A stretch of DNA of 39,309 nt from JANJTY01 sp038257155. GTDB taxonomy: Bacteria; Pseudomonadota; Gammaproteobacteria; Xanthomonadales; Xanthomonadaceae. Position 1 is the first letter of the stretch; the number at the start of each line of letters is the position of its first letter. Position numbers and translations under genes: made by a program. Under the pieces are notes generated by a model. The model did not search any database. It was given only the letters and a program-made list of their open reading frames with translations, and was not told the DNA's origin. This document shows positions 31,915-39,309 of the stretch, piece by piece. Where the stretch lies: the NCBI GenBank assembly GCA_038257155.1, contig JBBSJP010000045.1, positions 1 through 39,309 of the forward strand, read 5' to 3'.

Positions 31915-34530
31915 TCACGGGACGCGGATGAGTACCTCATCCATCTGCAGGGGATCACGCTGCCCGTTGCCACCGCCGAAGGCGTGGCTGCCGGCTTCAG
32001 GCAGCAGATCGCGGTAGCGCCCGTCGTAATCCCAGGTGCTGACCAGGATGCGTGCACCGGAAAGCGAACCCGGCGTGCCGATCGCGGAAGCGGGCAGGGT
32101 GAAGCTGATCCGCCCGGCCGCGGGGTCCACCGTGATATGCGCCGCCGCAGACAGCGCTGATCCCTCGTGGGCGGTGCTGGCGTCCTGCGCCGCAAACAGG
32201 GCGTTGCTCCAGCCGCCGGTGCGCAGCCGGTAGTGCCAGCGCATGCCATCAGGCAGTTCGGTGTTCTGCAGCGGCATGACCCGCGCGCCGTCCTCACGTT
32301 CGGGCAGTTCGATAAAGATCGTGAAGGCCACATGATCGAAGCCATTCGGTGGATTCCATCCCGCCGTGACGCTGGCCATGTCCAGCTCGATGCGCAGCGA
32401 ACCGCCGGCGCCGAACACGCGAGCGCCGCGCAGATCGGCCTGGCGATTTGCTCCCCAGCTCGGATCGCTGGGGTAGACATAGCGACCAGCCGGTCCGCGG
32501 TCATCGTCGGCTGGATCGCTTGCCTCGACCAGCAGCTTCCACTCTGGTCGGGATCTGAACAGCAAGGGTGAAGAGACGGCAGGCGGATCCTGTGACCAGG
32601 CCACCAGGCGGTGCTCGATTTCCGCATCGGCAAGGCTGGCGGTGTCGATTGATGCACGCCAGTGACCCTCCGCAGCGGGCCTGACGGACTGCGCATTGGC
32701 CAGATCACCATTGAGCACCAACAGGAAAGGTGAACCGGACGGAGCCTCTCCCTCCAGCGCGAGTGAGTTCGGCTGGCTGGGCTGCTCGTCGGACTGGCGC
32801 AGCGTGATGCTGGCGGTTGCAGGGCCTGCCTCCATTGAATCCGATGCCCTGCTGGCGCGCAGCACCCAGCCCGCTCGCGCCGGCAGCCGCAGGTTGGTGC
32901 GGCCGTGCGCGCCGACGATCATCGACTCAGGCTCGGCTGCGATGCTGAAGATCGCATCCAGATGCGTTCCTGCTGTCAGTCCGGTCGCCAGGTTGTCGAG
33001 CAGCGTTTCGCTGTCAGCGGTGTTGAACAGCACGAACAGGGAATCGCCCTGGTACTCCATGCGCCAAACCAGGGCGCCGGCTGCCGCGGCATTGGCGTGC
33101 AACAGGTTCGGCACGCCGCGCGACAACAGCCGGTGCTCGCGACGCAGGGCGATCACGCGCTGGATGTGTTTGAACAGCGACGCATCGGTGTCGAAGTGGT
33201 CGCGGCCACCCGACGCGAATCCGGCGGCAAACATCGCGCGACGCGGCTGGGTGAAGCCCTGTTCGGTGCCGTAGTAGAGCGTCGGAATGCCGGGCAGGGT
33301 CATCAGCGCCAGCAGGGCCTGCTTCAGTCCGGCCTCGCTGCCCGCGGCCAGAAAACGGTCCACATCATGATTGTCGACGAAGGTCGGCATGCGGTGCGGA
33401 TTGGCATGCAGGGTCATGCGGCTGGTGATGCGATGCGCCAGTTCTGCGGTCGGTCGACCGCGCGCGAAGACATCGGCCAGACTGCCGTAGAGTGGAAAGT
33501 CGATCATTGAATCGAGCAGCGGCGTGCCGTCAGCGCTGCGCACATAGGTTTCCAGCTTGCGCGCCTTCTCGTCGGCGAAGGCGCGGTCGGTTCCGAAGCC
33601 TTCGCCGAAACTGAGAAAGTCCTCGCGGCCGGTGCGGCGCGCGACCTGCTTGATGCCCGGATGCTTGGCGTCTGCGGCGAACAGGAAGTCGCGAAAGTAG
33701 TCGGGCGGCACATGAAATGCGGTATCGACGCGGAAGGCATCCACGCCGACCTCGCGGACCCAGTAGCCATAACTTTCGCGCAGCACGCGCCGCACCACGG
33801 CGTTCTCGGTGTTGAGGTCATCCAGGTCTGCCAGCGCGAAATCCTGTTCCTGGCGGTGGTTGCTGAAGTCGCGGATGGTCGGCGTCCAGTGGTAGATGCT
33901 GGCCTCACGCTGCGCCGGTTCGCGCGGATCATTCAGCGAGAACGGCCATTGGCGCGGCGCGGCGACCGGATGCGAATCAGGATTCAGCGCGTAGTAACGC
34001 AGCGGGTCATCGGCATCCCAACCCTCGCGATACGAGAAGAAGTTGCCGGTGTGGTTAACCACCACGTCCTGGATCAGGTACATGTCCCGTTCGTGCAGGG
34101 CGGCTGACAGCGCCTTGTAGTCGTCGAGGCTGCCGTAGTGCGCATCGACCCGCATGAAGTGCTCGGCCCAGTAGCCGTGGTAGCCGCCATAGCCCACGTG
34201 TCCATCCCACCACTGGTTGGCGACTGGCGGGGTAATCCAGACTGCCGTGGCGCCGAGCGCCTTGATGTAGTCGAGGCGCCGGCTTACGCCGCGCAGGTCG
34301 CCGCCGCTGTAGCGGCGCGCATCCGTCGGGTCGAACTCGCCCGCGCCCTGGTCGTTGTTGGATGGATCGCCATCGTCAAAACGGTCGATCATCAGGAAGT
34401 AGATGACCTGATCGCGCCAGTCGGGCGAGACGACATGCAGCTGCGAGTCACCCGATGCGGTTGCACTCATCACAGTGGAGCAAATCGCGCAAAGTGCGAT
34501 CCGCCTAAGTCTGCGCAGCCAGGTCCGAAT
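31915..34530 (-). CDS. Secreted GH13 alpha-amylase-type glycosidase with glucodextranase-like C-terminal module
   Basis: The protein has about 871 residues. The GH13 barrel shows region I DVVVNH (155-160), GVDAFRVD with nucleophile D269, the acid/base E310 in SFGEGF and FVDNHD with D389. A beta domain and an Ig-like segment follow (about 590-670). The last 200 residues resemble the membrane/sugar-binding (DOMON-like) module of glucodextranase (YVYPSDPSWGANRQADLRG). It probably degrades starch or maltodextrins outside the cytoplasm. The start is uncertain. The signal peptide (TWLRRLRRIALCAICSTVMSA) precedes the first ATG (34470). A perfect AGGAGG (34540-34545) stands 9 bases before ATT at 34530, the start used here. 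It diverges from a TonB receptor gene. Confidence 0.88.
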   Translation of the reverse strand: MRTWLRRLRRIALCAICSTVMSATASGDSQLHVVSPDWRDQVIYFLMIDRFDDGDPSNNDQGAGEFDPTDARRYSGGDLRGVSRRLDYIKALGATAVWITPPVANQWWDGHVGYGGYHGYWAEHFMRVDAHYGSLDDYKALSAALHERDMYLIQDVVVNHTGNFFSYREGWDADDPLRYYALNPDSHPVAAPRQWPFSLNDPREPAQREASIYHWTPTIRDFSNHRQEQDFALADLDDLNTENAVVRRVLRESYGYWVREVGVDAFRVDTAFHVPPDYFRDFLFAADAKHPGIKQVARRTGREDFLSFGEGFGTDRAFADEKARKLETYVRSADGTPLLDSMIDFPLYGSLADVFARGRPTAELAHRITSRMTLHANPHRMPTFVDNHDVDRFLAAGSEAGLKQALLALMTLPGIPTLYYGTEQGFTQPRRAMFAAGFASGGRDHFDTDASLFKHIQRVIALRREHRLLSRGVPNLLHANAAAAGALVWRMEYQGDSLFVLFNTADSETLLDNLATGLTAGTHLDAIFSIAAEPESMIVGAHGRTNLRLPARAGWVLRASRASDSMEAGPATASITLRQSDEQPSQPNSLALEGEAPSGSPFLLVLNGDLANAQSVRPAAEGHWRASIDTASLADAEIEHRLVAWSQDPPAVSSPLLFRSRPEWKLLVEASDPADDDRGPAGRYVYPSDPSWGANRQADLRGARVFGAGGSLRIELDMASVTAGWNPPNGFDHVAFTIFIELPEREDGARVMPLQNTELPDGMRWHYRLRTGGWSNALFAAQDASTAHEGSALSAAAHITVDPAAGRISFTLPASAIGTPGSLSGARILVSTWDYDGRYRDLLPEAGSHAFGGGNGQRDPLQMDEVLIRVP

Positions 34531-34594
34531 CCTGTCGGCCCTCCTCTCGACGAATCCACAACGTGCGTCCGTAGTTCTGACGCAGGCGCTTCCT

Positions 34595-34664
34595 GGAGGG
34601 CGGATCTTGATCCGCCGTAGCAAGGCGCTCAAAGCTCGCAACGGCGCTTCAAGATGCGCCCTCC
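34595..34664. repeat. REP-type palindrome in the amylase/receptor spacer
   Basis: GGCGGATC-TT-GATCCGCC (34599-34616) is the same 18-mer family as at 191-208 and 39104-39121. An outer inverted pair, GGAGGGCG and CGCCCTCC (34657-34664), encloses it. The tetranucleotide next to the palindrome is GGAG here rather than GTAG. Confidence 0.7.
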
Positions 34665-34817
34665 GGTGTGGGCATTCCCGCGACTCCGAAGCCGGTCGGG
34701 TACATGTTCGGCCCAGGCACGTGGGTAACCAGGTCGTGGCTTTTAGACGCTGCAAACATGGTGCCGACTATTCCACGTAACACCCTTGCCGGTGACATTC
34801 CTGGCCGCCGCATGGCA

Positions 34818-34831
34818 TGAATACGTATGCA
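34818..34831. promoter_or_regulatory. LacI-type operator candidate
   Basis: TGAATACGTATGCA is a 14-bp near-perfect palindrome centred on CG, broken at one position pair. The central CG and flanking TA steps are typical of LacI-family operators. It lies in the 447-bp spacer between the divergent amylase and TonB receptor genes, 147 bp before the receptor start. The regulator is not in the window. Confidence 0.5.
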
Positions 34832-34977
34832 GGAAAGCCATTGTCGAATCGCCTGCCCTTACCATCCCTCCAACGTCGCGGACCAAGGGAGTCAGCGTGC
34901 GCAGCAGCACCGATGCAACAGCTGTTTGCAGAGGCGCTGGACTCGGGTTCAAGTTCATTCACGGGGAGGGGTTCACG

Positions 34978-37683
34978 GTGATTCTCAAGCGCAACCTGTT
35001 GAGCGTTTCGTTGGCAACGGCGCTGCTGGCGCTGGCATCTGGCGTCAGCGCGCAGACCACCGCGGTCGATGCGGAAGATGAAGCAAGCAAGACCGAAGAA
35101 GAGGCGGCGCAACTCGACGCCATTGTCGTGACCGGCATCCGCGCCAGTATCGAAAGCGCGATCGACGCCAAGCAGAACGCCACTTCTATTGTCGAGTCGA
35201 TATCGGCCGAAGACATCGGCAAGCTGCCCGACCAGTCGATCGCCGACTCCATCGCGCGGCTGCCCGGAGTGACCGCGCAGCGCGATCGTGGCCGGGCGCG
35301 CGACATCCATATCCGTGGCCTGTCCGGTGACTTTTCCACGACCACGCTGAATGGCCGCGAGCAGGTCAGCATGTCGAACAGTCGCGGCGTGGAGTTTGAC
35401 CAGTATCCCTCCGAGTTGATGAGCCAGGTGCTGGTCTACAAGACGCCGGATGCCTCGCTGATCGGTCAGGGCCTGTCTGGCACGGTCGACCTGCGGACCA
35501 TCCGCCCGCTGGACTATGGCAAGCAGGCAGTCGCGTTCAATGTCCGCGGCGACATGAACAAGATCGATGACGACAAGACGTACGGCAATCGCGGCAGCTT
35601 TTCCTACATCGACCAGTTCGCCGACAACACCGTCGGTCTGGCCCTTGGCTACGCGCGGCTGAACAATCCGGGTCAGGGCAGCAAGTTCGAATCCTGGGGC
35701 TACGACAACGGCGCAATCGGCGGCGCCCAGTTGTACGACTACGAGAACGACAACACCCGCGATGGCCTGATGGCAACGCTGGAGTTCCGTCCGAACGATT
35801 CATATCACATGGTGCTGGATGCCTATTACTCGCGCTTCGATCGCAAGGAAGACGAGCGTGGCATGGAGTTCGGCACTACCTGGGGTGGCGCGACCCTGCT
35901 GAGCCGCACCGATAGCCCCGGCGGCATCGCCCAGCAGGCCACCTGGTCCAACGTCCGGCCGATCGTGCGCAACGATTACAACGCGATCGATGACCGGCTG
36001 AGTGCGATCGGCTGGAATCACAAATTTCAGATCAACGAAAGCTGGACCTTCAATGCCGACCTCGCCACCTCAAGCGGACGCCGCGACGAGCGCATCCTGG
36101 AGTTTTACTCAGTCCTGCCCGAAGGCGTAGGCGACAACGTCAGTGCCAGCTTCAACCGCGATGGATATTTCGATTTCGACTTCGGCCTGGACTACGCCGA
36201 TCCAGACAATCTTCGCTTTGCCGATCCGGGTGGCTGGGGTGGCGACCGCGCCCAGGCTGGCTACCTGAAGGACTTCGACATCCGCGACGACCTCAACACG
36301 CTGCGGATTGATCTGGAACGCAGCTTCGAGAGCGGATGGATCAGCACGGTGAAGTTCGGCATCAACCAGAGTGATCGAACCAAGAGCCGCGCTTCGGTGG
36401 AGAACACGTTGTGTCTCACGACGGCCTGCACGGAAAATGTCTTCGCTGGGATACCCAGCGAGTTCGTCATCGGCCCGACCACCCTGCTGGGCGGCACCCC
36501 GATCATGAGTCTCAACCTGCTGGGTCTGCTCAATAGCAACGTCTTCAGCCGACTGCCGAAAGACAACGCCGACATCACCAACAAGAATTGGGAAGTCGAT
36601 GAAACGGTGCGCACGGCCTTCATCCAGGCCAATATCGACACCGATCTGGGTTCGGTTCCGCTGCGCGGCAACTTCGGAGTGCAGTTTGTTGACGTCGACC
36701 AGGAATCCTCCGGTTTCATCACCTATGCGGGCAATCCATTGGGCGATCCGGTCACTGGAGGCGCCGACTACACTGAAATCCTGCCCAGTCTCAACCTGAT
36801 CTTCAGCCTGCCGCAGGAGCAGGCGATCCGCTTGGCCGCTGCAAGACAACTCGCGCGCCCCCGACTCGACGACATGCGCGCCAGCGGCGGTTACGGAATC
36901 GAGCGCAACAACCAACCGCCGCCGGGGCTTGGGTTGACCCTGCCGTACTGGAGCGGCGGCGGCGGTAACCCCGAACTGCGTCCCTGGAAAGCCAATGCGC
37001 TGGACATCAGCTACGAAAAGTACTTCGGCAATCGCGGATACTTCTCGATCGGATACTTCTACAAGGACCTGTTGACCTACATCTATTCGCAGCAGCTGGT
37101 CTTCGATTTCACCGACCTGCCGATTCCAGCGGGTACCTTGCCCGACGAACTCCCTGCCTCCAACCTCGGCGTATTCACCCGCGAAGCCAACGGCGAAGGT
37201 GGCACGCTGCGAGGTTACGAACTAGCCCTGTCGGTACCATTCGACCTGTGGTTCGAGCCGCTGGAAGGCTTCGGCGTGCAGGCCAGCTACACCGATACCA
37301 CGACCAATATCGCGCCGGATGGACCGGGCACGTCAACCCCGCTGCCTGGGTTCTCCAAGTACACCTCGAACGTCACCTTGTACTTTGAGCGTCACGGCTT
37401 CTCGATCCGCGGCAGTCGCCGCAGCCGATCCGCCTTTCTGGGCGAGCAGCAGGGCTTTGGCGGTGATCTCGTGCAGATCGTCCAGCAAGGTGAGGCAGTG
37501 GTCGATTTCCAGACCGGCTATACGTTCCAGGACGGCCCAATGAAGGATCTGTCGATCCTCTTCCAGGTCAGCAACCTCACTGACGAGCCCTACCGCACCG
37601 CGTTCGACAACAACAGCGAAACGCCCAGGCAGTACTTCGAGTACGGGCGCAACTACCTGCTGGGTTTCAGCTACCGCTTTTGA
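34978..37683 (+). CDS. TonB-dependent receptor, Xanthomonas-Caulobacter carbohydrate type
   Basis: The 901-residue protein starts at GTG 34978, after GGGAGGGG, with a signal peptide (MILKRNLLSVSLATALLALASGVSAQ). The TonB-box/plug start LDAIVVTGIRASIESAIDAKQNA and the segment EDIGKLPDQSIADSIARLPGV are hallmarks of the TIGR01782 subfamily. GREQVSMSNSRGVEFDQYPSELM, VYKTPDASLIGQGLSGTVDL and the final GFSYRF support this further. Family members such as Caulobacter MalA import maltodextrins or other glycans. The divergent GH13 amylase gene makes starch breakdown products the likely cargo. The barrel ends with the normal terminal Phe. An upstream in-frame extension lacks a signal peptide and was rejected. 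Confidence 0.94.
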   Translation: MILKRNLLSVSLATALLALASGVSAQTTAVDAEDEASKTEEEAAQLDAIVVTGIRASIESAIDAKQNATSIVESISAEDIGKLPDQSIADSIARLPGVTAQRDRGRARDIHIRGLSGDFSTTTLNGREQVSMSNSRGVEFDQYPSELMSQVLVYKTPDASLIGQGLSGTVDLRTIRPLDYGKQAVAFNVRGDMNKIDDDKTYGNRGSFSYIDQFADNTVGLALGYARLNNPGQGSKFESWGYDNGAIGGAQLYDYENDNTRDGLMATLEFRPNDSYHMVLDAYYSRFDRKEDERGMEFGTTWGGATLLSRTDSPGGIAQQATWSNVRPIVRNDYNAIDDRLSAIGWNHKFQINESWTFNADLATSSGRRDERILEFYSVLPEGVGDNVSASFNRDGYFDFDFGLDYADPDNLRFADPGGWGGDRAQAGYLKDFDIRDDLNTLRIDLERSFESGWISTVKFGINQSDRTKSRASVENTLCLTTACTENVFAGIPSEFVIGPTTLLGGTPIMSLNLLGLLNSNVFSRLPKDNADITNKNWEVDETVRTAFIQANIDTDLGSVPLRGNFGVQFVDVDQESSGFITYAGNPLGDPVTGGADYTEILPSLNLIFSLPQEQAIRLAAARQLARPRLDDMRASGGYGIERNNQPPPGLGLTLPYWSGGGGNPELRPWKANALDISYEKYFGNRGYFSIGYFYKDLLTYIYSQQLVFDFTDLPIPAGTLPDELPASNLGVFTREANGEGGTLRGYELALSVPFDLWFEPLEGFGVQASYTDTTTNIAPDGPGTSTPLPGFSKYTSNVTLYFERHGFSIRGSRRSRSAFLGEQQGFGGDLVQIVQQGEAVVDFQTGYTFQDGPMKDLSILFQVSNLTDEPYRTAFDNNSETPRQYFEYGRNYLLGFSYRF

Positions 37684-37699
37684 TTCCGAGCGCAACGCA

Positions 37700-37730
37700 G
37701 CGCCCCTGTCGACGGTATCGACAGGGGCGC
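37700..37730 (+). terminator. Strong hairpin after the TonB receptor gene
   Basis: GCGCCCCTGTCGA pairs perfectly with TCGACAGGGGCGC over 13 bp, loop CGGTA. It begins 17 bases after the receptor stop. No T-run follows, so it may act with Rho or as an RNA-stabilising hairpin. Confidence 0.65.
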
Positions 37731-37878
37731 CAGCCAGCCAATGACCGGTCAGTCGACGCGTGGAGAGTTCGGTACAGCGCTCGTGCTTCCGTCCGCGAGC
37801 CGCCAGTGCCACAGCGTTGCAGCAGTCGCTACACTCTGCACCGCACTGCACCGCCTCTGACACCCCGGGATACTTCAC

Positions 37879-39042
37879 GTGCGCGACGCCGATAGCAGAT
37901 TTTCCCGGAGCAGCCCTGCGCGCGCGCCCGGCTTCCTGAGCGCAGCCGGTCAGCTATGGCCTTGGCTGCTGTGGCTGCTTGCCTTCTACTCTGCCTGGCT
38001 GTTCCTGGTTTCCAGCGGCGGACATTGGCAGACCCTGCAGGAGCATTGGGGCATCGCCCTGGCGATGGGTCTGGGCTCATACGTTGCCGGATCCACGCCA
38101 ATGGGTGGCGGCACGGTCGGCTTTCCGATCCTGGTGCTGCTGTTCGACCAGCCGGCACAGTTGGGTCGTGACTTCAGCTTTGCCGTGCAGAGCATCGGCA
38201 TGGTGAGCGCATCGATCTTCATCCTGAGTCGGCGCCAGGTGCTGGAGTGGAACCTGCTGGCTCCCGCCCTGCTCGGCGCGCTGATCGGGACTCCGATCGG
38301 GATTCTCTACGTCGCGCCGCTCGTCTCGCCCTTGGTGATCAAGGTGAGCTTTGCCGTGATGTGGGCCAGCTTCGGCGTTCTGCACCTCTATCGGACGCGT
38401 GAGTTCTGTCAGGCCGAGGGGCCGGCTGTAGCGCGGCCCGTGCTTGACCGCTGGCTTGGTCTGGCGCTCGGGCTGAGTGCCGGCATGAGCGTCGCGGCGA
38501 TCACCGGAGTCGGCATCGACATGGTACTGTACGCCGCCCTGGTGCTGCTGCGTCGCGCCGACCTGAAGATCGCGATCCCGTCTTCGGTGGTGATCATGGG
38601 CTTCACGTCCCTGGTGGGAATCGCTTTCAAGGCGGCCGTTACTGGCGTGCAGCCCGGCGTATACGAAAACTGGCTGGCCGCCGCCCCGATCGTGGCCTTG
38701 GGCGCACCGCTCGGGGTGTTCATCGTGAATCGCATCGGTCGCATGCCGACCCTGTATTTCGTCGCGGTGCTGTGCATCGGCCAGTTTGTCTGGACGATGC
38801 AGAACGAGTGGGCGCAACTTGGCTTGGCCGGGCTTGGCCTGGCCTTGCTGGGCGTGTTGGCCTTCAACATCGCCTTCGAGTTCCTGCATCGTTGGGGTGA
38901 TCGACTGAGCAGCCGTGAGAAGGCGCTTGAAGTGAAACCCGATGCTCCGGTTGGCTCTGCCGGTGTCGACGGGCGCAGGTTCGACTCGGCGCTCGATGAG
39001 GCCTTGCATGGCGGGCCGCCGATGCTGGGGCAGAGGGCCTGA
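37879..39042 (+). CDS. Large TSUP (TauE/SafE) family membrane permease
   Basis: The 387-residue protein begins with GTG at 37879. It has a cytoplasmic leader of about 25 residues, a first helix (PWLLWLLAFYSAWLFLV), about eight further helices and a polar tail of about 50 residues. The TSUP signature is present but altered: YVAGSTPMGGGTVGFPILV replaces the usual GIGGG, and the second repeat reads GMSVAAITGVGIDMVLY. This larger subgroup is distinct from the permease at 10679. Transport of sulfite or related anions is the family role; the substrate here is unknown. Nothing follows it but the terminal repeat. Confidence 0.87.
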   Translation: MRDADSRFSRSSPARAPGFLSAAGQLWPWLLWLLAFYSAWLFLVSSGGHWQTLQEHWGIALAMGLGSYVAGSTPMGGGTVGFPILVLLFDQPAQLGRDFSFAVQSIGMVSASIFILSRRQVLEWNLLAPALLGALIGTPIGILYVAPLVSPLVIKVSFAVMWASFGVLHLYRTREFCQAEGPAVARPVLDRWLGLALGLSAGMSVAAITGVGIDMVLYAALVLLRRADLKIAIPSSVVIMGFTSLVGIAFKAAVTGVQPGVYENWLAAAPIVALGAPLGVFIVNRIGRMPTLYFVAVLCIGQFVWTMQNEWAQLGLAGLGLALLGVLAFNIAFEFLHRWGDRLSSREKALEVKPDAPVGSAGVDGRRFDSALDEALHGGPPMLGQRA

Positions 39043-39091
39043 CTGGGACGCGCTCACGTGGCATGGCCGCGCGCAGCCTGTTCCGCAGCTC

Positions 39092-39309
39092 TTGCTGTTG
39101 TAGGGCGGATCTTGATCCGCCATTGCGAGATGCTTGTGCTTTCCTCATCAACTGCAACTGCAACCACCAGATCAAGATCAAGATCAACCGCTTTCGCGCC
39201 CCTACGGGGCCACGAGTCACTTTCTCGTACGTCGGGCATCCTGCCCTCCGCCCTTCGGGCCGCCTTCGGCGTTCGGCCTCGCTCCTGCTCGGCTCGTGCT
39301 TGTCCAAGA
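39092..39309 (-). repeat. Multi-hairpin dispersed repeat, copy 2 (inverted)
   Basis: Read on the minus strand this is the repeat of 1-220. The order is the same: five hairpins, a hexamer run (TTGATC units instead of TTGCTG), then GGCGGATC-AA-GATCCGCC and CTACAACAGCAA. The hairpin stems are identical; the fifth loop is GTA instead of GAA. The window ends inside it. Confidence 0.85.

Noticed and set aside
38077..39123. Minus-strand open frame (348 codons) opposite the second TSUP gene
   Set aside because: The plus strand encodes a membrane protein with regular helices; the antisense frame is rich in H, Q, R and D and lacks any motif.
1..39309. Idea that the whole window is a transposon or genomic island with terminal inverted repeats
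   Set aside because: The interior consists of core genes (cca, slt, engB, truC, rluE) in what I recall as Xanthomonadales neighbourhoods, with no integrase or intact transposase; a contig broken at a dispersed repeat fits better.

Overview
This window reads as ordinary chromosomal DNA of a GC-rich gammaproteobacterium, most likely of the Xanthomonadales (Lysobacterales). The grounds are the gene neighbourhoods: engB next to cytochrome c4, two DsbA proteins and an endonuclease/exonuclease/phosphatase gene; slt next to an NDUFA9-like gene and cca; two TonB-dependent receptors, one of the Xanthomonas-Caulobacter type; and many GTAG-type REP repeats with a decayed RAYT transposase. This is inference from recalled neighbourhoods and families; no database search was run. 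No tRNA, rRNA, CRISPR array, prophage or intact insertion sequence was seen.

Layout. 1-220: a multi-hairpin repeat. 277-6285: an ABC exporter half (-), rluE (+), a secreted M16 zinc protease (-) and truC (+). 6423-10618: a minus-strand operon slt, NDUFA9-like oxidoreductase, cca. 10679-14613: a TSUP permease, then a TonB-dependent receptor with its own terminator. 14614-15834: a gene-poor stretch holding a RAYT pseudogene. 15835-18669: a membrane Ser/Thr kinase with a repeat-rich sensor half. 18800-18883: a REPIN. 18945-21968: a large secreted BNR-repeat protein. 22221-25271: a minus-strand operon of cytochrome c4, two thiol oxidoreductases and an EEP hydrolase, divergent from engB. 26037-26514 and 27253-27709: repeat-filled spacers around a HAD hydrolase gene. 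27764-30720: a padR/orphan-permease operon with a clear promoter and operator. 30744-37683: an S66 carboxypeptidase, a GH13 amylase and, divergent from it, a TonB-dependent receptor. 37879-39042: a second TSUP permease. 39092-39309: the repeat of position 1 again, inverted.

Functional groups. The amylase/receptor pair looks like a carbohydrate (maltodextrin) utilisation locus with a LacI-type operator candidate between the two genes. The cytochrome c4/DsbA operon serves periplasmic redox and disulfide chemistry. RluE and TruC modify rRNA and tRNA, and Cca finishes tRNA 3' ends. PadR probably represses itself and the ADOP permease.

No gene cluster here is clearly an undescribed system. The most unusual material is non-coding: a serial five-hairpin repeat that closes both ends of the window, REP families whose copies differ by compensatory base-pair changes, an operator that overlaps the padR ribosome-binding site, and an amylase gene whose best start appears to be ATT behind a perfect Shine-Dalgarno. 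Because the same repeat closes both ends, the window may be a whole draft contig broken at a dispersed repeat.
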